Source: Pseudopyrenochaeta lycopersici (lineage: Eukaryota; Ascomycota; Dothideomycetes; Pleosporales; Pseudopyrenochaetaceae). Taken from it: a stretch of 64,000 nt of DNA. This document shows, one piece after another, positions 1 to 9,591 of this stretch. Positions within the stretch are counted from its first letter, which is position 1, and the number at the start of each line of letters is the position of its first letter. A program made the translations under genes and the position numbers. The notes below the pieces were generated by a model. That model was not told the origin of the DNA. It was given only the letters and a program-made list of their open reading frames with translations, and searched no databases. The DNA lies in contig NHZP01000026.1 of assembly GCA_003313425.1 (NCBI GenBank), forward strand, positions 248,001-312,000. The letters run 5' to 3'.

Positions 1-404
1 TCGACAAACCTTGTAGCCAAACTCAACGCCTCGCGGCCCGGAAGAATGCACTCGAGCTCGCTGAGCCGGTCCACGATACGGCGCCTGAGCTGTGACGGCA
101 CGACTGCGCGAGGGATGCACAGCGCGCGATACTCCAAGTCCCAGAGGACTTTTTTTACACAGGCAGCGAGGTCTGGACGCCCATGTGGATGCGGGAGTGC
201 TACGGAGCGCAGAAACAGGTCAGGGGAAGGGCCTGAGTAGCGCGTATAGAGCCGTGGATTTGCCAATTTGTGGAGACGCTGATTCGTCAGCGTCAGGCTG
301 TGGAGCGTGAGGACATCTTCCAGCGCGATATGATCCAGGATTGCGAGTAGGAGTTCATTGGGAAGTGAATCCAGGCGGCAAGGTGGTGGTGTCGAGGTAT
401 TCAT
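1..404 (-). CDS. F-box protein, N-terminal part, cut by the window edge
   Basis: The minus strand is open from an ATG at 404-402 to the window edge, giving about 134 residues. The start MNTSTPPPCRLDSLPNELLL followed by an LAILDHIAL-type helix is the usual fungal F-box pattern (LxxLPxELLxxIxxxL) near residues 10-50. Such proteins recruit substrates to SCF (Skp1-cullin) ubiquitin ligases, often through C-terminal repeats, which lie outside this window. No intron is needed in the visible part. The substrate cannot be guessed. F-box membership is moderately firm; the exact start is the first ATG in the open frame. Confidence 0.65.
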   Translation of the reverse strand, partial: MNTSTPPPCRLDSLPNELLLAILDHIALEDVLTLHSLTLTNQRLHKLANPRLYTRYSGPSPDLFLRSVALPHPHGRPDLAACVKKVLWDLEYRALCIPRAVVPSQLRRRIVDRLSELECILPGREALSLATRFV

Positions 405-1298
405 TTCTGCGGTGTGCATTTGTGTAGTTTGAGGCTGTAGAAATACAGACAATTTTAAGTTGAAGACCTACTACCGAGAACATGCATCCCACCCATAACG
501 GAACAACACATAGGTACTTGAACTTCAAAAATGATAGGAGAATCTGCAGACTTTTCGAACTTTACAACTTTTCTTTAAAATTGTATGTTTAGCATGCTTC
601 TAGAATCCTAATATTACAAAGTATATAAAACCTGCGTTTCGCATAGGCGCCTTCCCTGCTTGATTTGCGAAATGGCGCGCCGTTACAGTAAAAATAAGTT
701 ATACCTACCCTACAAGAACTACAGAGCTTGTATTACTGTTTTAACCTATAAGGCGCCTACATACAAACCTAAGAAACTAAGAGCATTGCTAAACAGTATT
801 AGCTTGCTGTAAGGCTGAAGGTGGCCGTTATTTTATGCGACGACAGCATCCTGGCTTATACCTTGTAATATCTTCTCTGAACTAATTAAAGAGTTGCGTG
901 AGAGAGTAATACCAAGGCAGTCGGGCTTTAAAGGGTGAGAGGCCACGCTGCTAACGCTATTCAAATAACACTACTGGCAATAACGATGCATGTCTCGTTT
1001 AACCTTATAAATGCTGATTGTGCTATTGATAACCTAGAAAAACCGTTAACGGGGAGTGGTAGTTTTATAATATGTCGCGCACTAGTATGAAGTATATTAT
1101 AAGAAGAAGCCTCCCACCTATCCTATACATCAGCTGCAAGGCCTGGTATGGACAGTCCTGTCCATACTCAATGTACTCTTAGCCTTTTGGCGTAGCGGGC
1201 CTTGTAACATCACAGCTATGCACACTACTTAATCAGGCATATAGCTTGCGCACTTTAGTCTTGCCCTTTATATGTAAAACTGATATTGTTCGAGCTCG
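405..1298. other. AT-rich intergenic tract, possible decayed repeat
   Basis: No ORF of note. The stretch from about 520 to 1290 is visibly richer in A/T and TA dinucleotides than flanking coding DNA and has only short broken frames, as in RIP-decayed repeats of filamentous ascomycetes. One short frame starts at the ATG near 672 (MARRYSKNKLYL...), but I recognise no family in it. A perfect inverted repeat lies at 1146-1167. A transposon origin is inference; no terminal repeats were identified. Confidence 0.35.
1146..1167. repeat. Perfect 10-bp inverted repeat (hairpin)
   Basis: GTATGGACAG, two bases, then CTGTCCATAC. The arms are exact reverse complements with a 2-nt loop. It lies about 130 bp downstream of the NLR stop codon, inside the AT-rich tract. 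It could be a transposon-end remnant or a 3'-region structure; nothing visible decides which. Confidence 0.6.
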
Positions 1299-4200
1299 TC
1301 AGTGTGCTGCTCTAAGCATATTGCTACGAGTCGCTGCTATTTGCACCTCTAGCTCTTGAGCAGCATCCCACCGCCCTTGCTTCCTGTACGTTGATGCCAG
1401 ATTGCCCATGCTTTTCAGCGTCTTAGGATGGTCTGCTCCAAGCTTCTTCTTGCGAGTCTCTATCACTTGCACCTCTAGCTCTTCAGCAGCATCCCACCGC
1501 CCTTGCTTCCTGTATGTTGATGCTAGGTTGCCCATACTTGTCAGCGTGTCAGGATGGTTTACTCCAAGCTTCTTCTTGAAAGCCTCCATTACGTGCACCT
1601 CTAGCTCTTCAGCAGCATCCCACCGCCCTTGATCACTGTACGTTGATGCTAGGTTGCCCATACTTATCAGCGTGTCAGGATGGTCTACCCCAAGCTTCTT
1701 CTTGCGAGTCTCCATCACTTGCACCTCTAGCTCTTCAGCAGCATCCCACCGCCCTTGCTTCCTGTACGTTGATGCAAGGTTACCCATACTTATCAGCGTG
1801 CTAGGATGGTCTACTGACTCTACTCCCAGCTTCTTCTTGTGAGTCTCCATCAGTTGCACCTCTAGCTCTTCAGCAGCATCCCACCGTCCTTGCTTCCTGT
1901 ATGTTGATGCCAGATTATCCATGCTTTCCAGCGTCTTAGGATGGTCTACTCCAAGCTTCTTCTTGCGAGCCTCTATTACTTGCACAAACAACTCTTCTGC
2001 AGCATCTAACCGCCCTTGCCTTCTGTACGTTGACGCTAGGTTGTTCATACTTGTCAGCGTGTCAGGATGGTCTGCTCCAAGCTTCTTCTTGCGAGTCTCC
2101 ATCACTTGCACCTCTAGCTCTTCAGCAGCATCCCACCGCCCTTGATCACTGTACGTTGATGCTAGGTTGTTCATACTTATCAGCGTGTCAGGATGGTCTG
2201 CTCCTAGCTTCTTCTTGCTGGTCTCTACCACTTGCACCTGTAGCTCTTCAGCAGCATCCCACCGCCCTTGCTTCCTGTACGTTGATGCCAGATTGCCCAT
2301 GCTTTTCAGCGTCTTAGGATGGTCTACTCCAAGCTTCTTCTTGCGAGTCTCTATCACTTGCACAAACAGCCCTTCAGCAGCATCCCACCGCCCTTGCTTC
2401 CTGTATGTTGATGCTAGGTTGCCCATAATTGTCAGCGTGTCAGGATGGTCTGCTCCAAGCTTCTTCTTGCGAGTCTCTATCACTTGCACCTCTAGCTCTT
2501 CAGCAGCATCCCACCGCCCTTGCTTCCTGTATGTTGATGCTAGGTTGCCCATAATTGTCAGCGTGTCAGGATGGTCTGCTCCAAGCTTCTTCTTGCGAGT
2601 CTCTATCACTTGCACCTCTAGCTCTTCAGCAGCATCCCACCGCCCTTGCTTCCTGTATGTTGATGCTAGGTTGCCCATAATTGTCAGCGTGTCAGGATGG
2701 TCTGCTCCAAGCTTCTTCTTGCGAGTCTCTATCACTTGCACCTCTAGCTCTTCAGCAGCATCCCACCGCCCTTGCTTCCTGTATGTTGATGCTAGGTTGC
2801 CCATAATTGTCAGCGTGTCAGGATGGTCTGCTCCAAGCTTCTTCTTGAAAGCCTCCATTACGTGCACCTCTAGCTCTTCAGCAGCATCCCACCGCCCTTG
2901 TTTCCAGTACGTTAACGCTAGGTCATTCATACTTGTCAACGTGTCAGGATGGTCTGCTCCCAGCTTTTTCTTGCGCGCTTCCCTTGTCGCCAGTATTATC
3001 TCCGCTGCTTCGTCCCAACGACCCCCTAGGTCGTACGCCCACCCTACTACTCCCATGCTGCTTAGCGTATCCTTGTGCTCGTGACCTAATACCCTTTGCC
3101 GTGCTTTCATTGACTCGACTGCTAGCTTCTCAGCATCGTCTGCACTTCCTCTCATGCACGCATACCATGCGGCGTGGTACAGCAGCGACGCCCACTTGGT
3201 TAGCGACTCCACACCTTCTGGCTTCAGTGCAGCGGCTGACTTGGCGTGCGCGAACAGGGTCTGACATGTTGCCCAGTTCTCGTATTCACCATTAGGGAAA
3301 ACTGCGCAGATGTTACTGATAAACTGCTCTTTCCATAGCTCAAGCTTGCAATTCGCCGCAAGCCACTTCCGTGTTGCAAACTGCACGAGCCTGTGCATTC
3401 CGAAGGTGGTGCCATCAGCGTCGACAGAGATGAAGCAGAGATCGCGTAGCGCTGTTACGTCATTCTCAAACCCACTTCTATCACCATCGCCTTCTTTTTT
3501 CTCGTGCGGGGCTCCAGGCTTACCCTTAGAACGAGAGAGAAGGCGCTCGAAAAGCCTGCTTGTGGACATATTTCTTCTGTTTGGTGCCGCATGGGCTTCT
3601 TTTACTCCCTGGACGCGGTGGAGGAGTGCTTCGGGGATTCCCTGCCGGTCAAAGAAGCTCATCAGCGACAGCAGGTCCGCCGCCGATGGCTTCGTCCGCC
3701 GCAGGTGCTCGAACGAGATCTGCCACGTTATAATGATTGAGTTCTTGGCTTCTCGGTCCCGTCGAAGTTGTCCTGCTTCGTAGTCTAGCAGACTTGTCTT
3801 TTCGCGGTCGCTGCACTGAAACTCTTTTAGATACTGTGCCACCGAGAATCGAGGTGCTCTTTTCGAGATATATGCAGCAGCTTGCACGATGGCGAGCGGC
3901 ATGAACTCGAGCGCCGCCGCCAGGTCGGCAACGTGACCACCTTCATCTTCATCTCCTAGCTCCCCAAGCTTCTTCTTGAACAGCGCCAGCGCTTGGATCT
4001 CATCCATAGGGTCTATGGCGATGATGTCGCGCTGCTCGACGAGCTTTAGCGCTGCTTCCTCGCTGCGTGTCGTGATCAGCATTGAGCCGCGCTCGCAGTT
4101 AGGAAGGTACTCGTGCAGCGGTCTGACAGCCGTCTTCGAGTCGCCAGCCTGACCACAAGTCTCAGCATCAACATCGAAAAGAAAACGGGCGTCATCGACA

Positions 4201-4844
4201 TTGTCCAGCACAAGCAGCCATCGGTCCTTGCTATCGCGCAGCCAGTCATGCACCAGCTTGAAGATGTTGGCTTGTGGATCTTGCCGCCCTGCGATCTTGA
4301 CGCAGTCCGCAATGTCGCGGTAGCCCTGCTCGAACCGGGCGGCGTTGCTGGCGTGCAGCCAAAATACCCACGTCTCTGGCGACCGCTCGTCCGTGCAATA
4401 GGCATGCTCGATGGCGAGCTGCGACTTGCTTGCCCGCAGTCAGTCTTTTGTGTTTGTGGTGTTCGTTGCGCGGTATGCACATCGTGCTGGGTGCTATTCA
4501 CCAGCCTCTACTTACCCAACACCACCAAGGCCTACGAGTGCCGTCCGCGAGCGCGGAGTGGCGCATCTCTGCTGAATCTGATCAAGTGTAGGCCCCCGCT
4601 TAATGAAGTCGACATCGCGAGCGAACGGTATTAAGATCGATGGGCGTGGTGGAGTCTCTGGTCGTTCTAGGGGGGCCCTGTGTTAGTGCGAGCTTTGGCT
4701 CTACGGATGCTCCCGCGACTTGCCTGGTGGAAGTTGGAGCGTGGTGCTGACTGGGCCATTGATGACTCCGGCCTGGAAGCCGGCGTTCATGTCACCGAAA
4801 GATATCACGTTGGCCATGCTGTTGTGACGGCAATAGTAAAGCAT
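1299..4844 (-). CDS. NOD-like receptor: short N-terminal motif, NB-ARC ATPase, TPR array
   Basis: Three exons: 4844-4724, 4666-4516 and 4428-1299, 1133 aa. Intron 1 (4667-4723) is GC-AG, with donor GCAAGT and acceptor CCCCTAG. Intron 2 (4429-4515) is GT-AG with a CTGAC branch site and splits the P-loop; joined, it reads GLGGVGKSQLA (Walker A). Walker B is LLVLDNVDD, followed by LITTRS (RNBS-B-like) and LEFMPLAIVQAA (GxP-like). The N-terminus carries SFGDMNAGFQAGVING just before LPPERPETPP, an arrangement I know from fungal NB-ARC/TPR proteins. The C-terminus has about 14 kinesin-light-chain-like TPRs of 42 residues (WDAAEELEVQVIETRKKKLG type). Fungal NLRs are implicated in non-self recognition and regulated cell death; ligand and effector are unknown here. 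An alternative start is the ATG at 4817. A separate N-terminal enzyme domain is absent. Confidence 0.85.
1340..2990 (-). repeat. Tandem 126-bp repeats encoding TPR units
   Basis: About 13 head-to-tail units of 126 bp (42 codons) lie inside the NLR exon; one is lengthened by three codons (GVESVDHPSTL). Three consecutive units starting at 2401, 2527 and 2653, plus the first ~68 bp of a fourth at 2779, read as identical on the plus strand. Other units differ at a few codons (ADHPDTL versus VDHPKTL; GNLASTY versus NNLASTY). High internal identity points to recent unequal exchange or gene conversion, so copy number probably varies between strains. The outer boundaries given are approximate. Confidence 0.9.
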
Positions 4845-4907
4845 GCATCAACCATGTTGCCTGCTGGAAGCGCCCAGAGGAAGTTCAGCCTGCCGTTCGG
4901 AGTGCGC

Positions 4908-5123
4908 TCAGCTCAAACCAGCAGGTAAGCAGTGACGATTATTACGTGACAAACGCATCAGGAGGGCTCCATGGGCAACCATTCGTAGTAGAAACATCAC
5001 GAGGGCTTTCTCTTCTGATGGGGTGAGGTACTGCTGGTGTTCGGCTTCTGCCTTTCGAGAAGCTACACAACTTCGTGGCTTGGCGATGGTGTAAACCCGC
5101 CACTTCGGATACCTAGTCCTCAA
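4908..5123 (-). mobile_element. Relic of a pogo/Fot1-type transposase (CENP-B HTH part)
   Basis: The minus-strand frame contains KAEAEHQQYLTPSEEKALVM, followed by FLLRMVAHG. This matches the HTH CENP-B-type segment of fungal pogo-superfamily transposases, where LTPxEEKALVxxxxxM is common. The frame is short, lacks the DDE catalytic core and stops soon on both sides; a neighbouring frame (5113-5307) carries ELACYYERKTRQLED, which may be the displaced upstream part. I see no terminal inverted repeats. It is a dead fragment about 60 bp upstream of the NLR start codon. Confidence 0.6.
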
Positions 5124-5790
5124 GCTGCCTTGTCTTCCTTTCGTAATAACAAGCTAGTTCTATTTCAGTCTCTGGTGCTGTCCGATTGTCAAGTTCCCTT
5201 GTAACATCCAAGTGTATGCACATACAACACCAACACATCACATGTCTTAGCACTTGTTGAATAAATATGACTTCTTTGATTTCGGAGTGTTGATGAAGCC
5301 ACGGCATATTCTTGCGCGTAGCATTCCCGACTCTTGTCGATTATTTCCTAGCACCATCTCAAACATGGCTGCCTATCTCCCTCGCCAGATTGCCATCTGA
5401 CAACGGCAGTGTATCCTTCCGGTCAAGGCTAATCGCCCAAAATGCCTCAATTTCCAACAGTCCTGGTGCTCCGCCCGAAAGCTATATACGTGACAGCATG
5501 CTAAAATTTAGAAAGAAGAGGAATATGGTGTACAAGGTGGATGCGCCATTAATGTATGGTAACGAGGCCCACTCGAAATTCCGGTAGTGACTGAATGTCG
5601 AAAGATGGCTTCCTGCCAAGTAAACGCCGTGCGCCAAATGCTGGACATTGTGCCTGTACAAATGTGGATGCTTATGTATTCGTGAAGTCGTAGCGCAGCT
5701 GCAGACATCAAACTACGATTACTAACGTCAAGCGATCTCGAAGTACCAACGTCGAGCTCGCTCGCAAAGATTCTAAGTTTTGACCCGGAA
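5124..5790. other. Intergenic, no supported gene
   Basis: Only short frames on both strands. The part up to about 5307 may be further remains of the pogo-type element. From 5310 to 5790 I see nothing recognisable; it lies downstream of the WSC gene and upstream of the NLR. Confidence 0.5.
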
Positions 5791-7358
5791 CTAAGGGTCA
5801 GGATTCCGTACCTGAGCGCTATTAGTATAATGAAAGGTGCATAGTGAGAACCGACTCACATTCAATTGCCGGCCGTAGTCGCGGCTGTCGTCAATGCTGC
5901 CTAAGCTTTCGCGACTAACGTTGGCACCGTGGAATGTCAAGACGGCTCTTGGGTCGAGTCGTGAATCGATGATTAGTGGCTGGCTATATCTGCGTTCTGA
6001 CCCCGTTTGTGGAGTTATCGATTCGCCGTCGTGCCGGCTCTTCTGAGAACCCGAGCCAAAATTTGTCATAATCTGTGGTGGGTACTGCATCTCCTTTTCA
6101 GCAGTGTGCCCAAGCAGGCCAGCTTTGCTCATGGTGCTTGTATTGCGAGTGATGCCTGATGAACCATCGGACTGTTCTTGCTGCGCTCGCTGTTCTTTTC
6201 GTCTCCGCCACAGGACGAAAAATACTGCACCGACAATGGCAGCGAGGCCAAGTAGGCCTCCAACGACGCCACCGACAATTGCACCGGTGTTGGATCCACT
6301 ACCGCCGCTTCCAGTCAAAGCGGGAGCCGACGTGGGAGAAACAACGACTGTTCGGGTAACAACGGCGCCACTTTCGGTGACGACCCAATAACTCGTCATG
6401 GGTTCCTCATTGTTTGTACTGGACACAGTTTTGAGGGTTGTCGATTGCTTTGCGCTCTGCATGATGGGTCAGTGAGTGATGATGAAAAGGAAAAGGTGAG
6501 TCCAGATGAGAGGGACGAAATACAGGAGTGGTTGAGGTAGCCGAAGTAGAAGATGAAAAAGAGGTCACAGTTTTGGTCGGCACCGACCTGGAAACAGTGC
6601 TAATTACTGTTTCTGGATCGGGCGTAACAAGACTGGTGACCACTTGACTTGGCGGAGCCGGAGCAGGCTGCCATAGGGTCAAATACAAATCGCACAGACA
6701 CAAAGGTTTGGCTTGATGAGGGACGATGCAAAAAATAACGACGGAAGATGAGAGTTCAAAGCGGACAGGGCAGACAAGGTGGATAAAGGGCACGGCGAGG
6801 ACAGCAGTATAATGGATACTTGCAACGCAAGGAAACAGATTATACTAACAGTAATCGCCCTGCTGGAAGACGTTTTTCGCGTCGAGGAAGGAAGAGGAGT
6901 GGCACTACTCACCCTTGCGGATGTGGGCTGGGAACCACTTTGGGTCCCAGAGGGGGAGCCAGAGAGCTTGATGTAGATGAAGAGGTCCTTGTCTTTGTCA
7001 CCGCACTTTTCGGCGGGGAAGCCAGGGCAGTCGACCATGCACTCGTCGGTATCAACCTGTTGAGCGGGAATGTAGTTTGAGCACCAGCAGTCGGTGTACT
7101 TTATGACAGCGAAGGCAAAGGTGCCCTGGCTATTGCAGTGGTCGGAGCATTTGCCGTTAGATTGCCACGTCCAATTGACTGGATGGCGTTAGCTGGGCAG
7201 TAGAGGAAAGTCGAGAGAAACTTACAAACATCCGTACTGCCAGTGTTGCCGTTTGAGCAGTACGAGGTCGTGAAGTCTGCGGAAGCCGACATGCTAAAAA
7301 GTAATACACGCAGAACGGCGAAGAGGCTGGAGAAGCGCGACCCGAGTGTGGACTCCAT
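5791..7358 (-). CDS. WSC-domain plasma-membrane sensor (cell-wall integrity type)
   Basis: Five exons: 7358-7226, 7178-6913, 6667-6524, 6456-5860 and 5811-5791, 386 aa. An N-terminal signal peptide (VLRVLLFSMSASA) is followed by a cysteine-rich WSC domain (YCSNGNTGS ... CSDHCNSQGTFAFAV ... DCWCSNYIPA ... CGDKDKDLFIYI), a Ser/Thr-rich stalk, one membrane helix (GAIVGGVVGGLLGLAAIVGA) with a basic RRRK stop-transfer, and a cytoplasmic tail ending in VRNPDP. This is the architecture of yeast Wsc1-4 stress sensors that feed Rho1 and the Pkc1 cell-wall pathway through the tail. The tiny last exon is supported by a GTGAGT donor and by the NPD-type end that I know from related fungal proteins. The 245-bp second intron (6668-6912) is the least certain join. 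Confidence 0.8.
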
Positions 7359-9591
7359 GACTGCAAGCGTGTGGTGTTGGGGTTGAATCGACGAGTTTGT
7401 TTGTCTGGATGAAGTCTTTGTTGGGTGGGTCCCGAACAAATCCTTTGTGGAGCCTTTGTTTGTCGCAGAAGTGAATGGTGAGTCGTGGCAAAGGGCTTTC
7501 GCGGCAGAAAAAAAAGACTAGGAAGAGCGAGTGAACGCCTCCAACGTCGTGAGCGAAGGATGTGACGGGATGCTGAGGGAGGTAGAGTGGTCGAGTATCT
7601 CCAGGTGGGGTTGTGAGCGAACAATGGCGTGAGGTTGTACGGACCAGTGGCCGGGCGGGAGTCGTGGGCTCAACCGAAGCGAATGAAGGATACTGGGGAG
7701 GGATAAATAGCAAACTAGTCGCTCAGATGCTTATCAGCATTGCTGCCGTGAAGAAGTTGGCTGACAGGTGTCGCCGTGGGCAGGAAGACGGATGGGGAGG
7801 AGAAAACGGCGACCGAGCTTGCTGTTGAGGAAGAAAGCTGGCCGTCGCTGCAGGACAAGCAACTTACTCTGCGCTAGGCCACCGAGGTCAATGCACCAAG
7901 AGGATCGTTACCCGCTTAGACCTTTAGTTCCTGCTTGGGCCAAGCCTCCGCCTCTTCCGCTGGGTTCCAAGGTTCTCCCTCGAAGCGCGATGGGTGCAAG
8001 TCGTGGGCAGCCTTGTAATTTCCAACGGACGCCCTCGCTTTGGGACAGGACAACTGGCGCCGGCGTGATTCTGCTAACCTGGCAATGCTGTCGAGCTGCT
8101 CCTGGCGCCTCTATCTGGCGATGACGCGCATGCACACTTCACAAGCTAGCGATCCTCGGCTCTCCGATCAAGAGGGCTGAACAACCCCAGGGATGGGCGT
8201 ACAGGCTTCTTGTGATTCGTGATGCTGGTGCGGAGCTGTCTTTGTTTCCGTCGCTGTGCGCCCGTGGCCCAGTGGGACTACTGCGGGCTGAATTCCGGAA
8301 TGATAAATGCACTTAATCGATAAAGCGACCGTGAGCTTGAGCGAGGGGAACCTGACTGCCTGGAAACAGACGACTCCACGAGTAATATGAAACGAGAGCG
8401 ACTGACAGTGTCGATAATGACAACGAGCGTTTGGAAGAAAAGTCGACGAGGTGGGATGGTTGGGTGCACAGCGCACACATTTGTCTTGTCGCGATGCAAA
8501 GTGCTGATCACCTGGCGCTGCACGGGCAAACTTAGCACAGCGGCGTTGCAACCATCATCCACCTCGAATCAACTGCCAGCCACTCTGCATGCGGACGGCG
8601 GCGAAACCACTCCATGTCAATGATGCTTCGCAAGGGCTGCTAGTGAACATACATGCAACGAGCACCTGCGTATCGTCGAGCAAACATGGGTCTGGCGGCC
8701 ACAACAGCATCCTCATACTGTTGCACCCGCAGCCATTGCACCGCGGCCATTGCACCACGTCTGAATCAGGAATTCAGACGCATTTGCCACACCGAGCCTC
8801 CATCTGTTGCCATGGGCGAGCATGTCGGGCCGTTTCCACTATTGAAAACGGCGTCAAGCCTCGCCGCTGCAAGCGCAAATCAGAGCTCGTCGCAACAAAA
8901 GTAAAAGAGCACGGCGACACGCCCGCGACTCTCAACGTGGAGAGCGCTGACACGCCGTCACCGTTGCTCTCCCTCGTCTACCACTGTTTGCACATCGATC
9001 TCATCAATCTGAAGATACGCGATGTCCATCTCGCTTATTCAATCTCTGCTGCATTTGAGCCTGAACGACACCCCTTCCAAAATGCATCATCGATAGCCCA
9101 ACAATCCCATCCCTCCCAATCGTGCCCCCTAATCCCAGTCAGAGCACGGAGACTTGGCGTCATTGAAGTGCCGCTTATCCAGAAACAATCTCGCTACGGC
9201 TCGCGTAGATCGCCTCCTGAGTAAGGTATGACGCAGTCGGACGACTTGGTGCCTGAACGCGTCTCCACTGTCATGAATACGATCGTCAGGGGACCGCCCT
9301 TCAACACGGGACCAATGCAGTATTTGGCAGGCAATCGGACATTCATAATAATCAGGAGTTTGATCTGCTCCCTGTATGCTGTCATATCCTTTTCCTTGCA
9401 CTGATACGACGACCGATACGACGTACGCTAGTCGAAGTAATCAATCATCGCTGTCGAATGCAATACAATCCAACTGATAGACAGCGTTAGATAGTTACAC
9501 GTGGCTAGCGGCAGACTGAACCTGCACTCATGTTTACTTTCATTGCAGCCATGAAACTGGCCACCGGTAAACGCTGCATACCTTGACTGGC
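7359..9591. other. 2.2-kb intergenic, no supported gene
   Basis: This holds the WSC promoter and 5' leader (7359 to about 7700) and the 3' flank of the HET gene. The longest frame (8589-9224, +) has no recognisable motif. A minus frame at 9194-9385 (63 aa, MTAYREQIKLLIIMNVRLPA...) has a somewhat protein-like composition but no family I know. No tRNA or repeat was seen. Confidence 0.5.

Noticed and set aside
2167..3084. Long plus-strand ORF (305 codons, repeats of SGWSAPSFFLRVSITCTSS)
   Set aside because: It is the antisense shadow of the TPR array; its repeat period equals the TPR unit and it has no independent features.
8589..9224. 211-codon plus-strand ORF between the WSC and HET genes
   Set aside because: No recognisable motif or domain, and overlapping frames on both strands; treated as chance.
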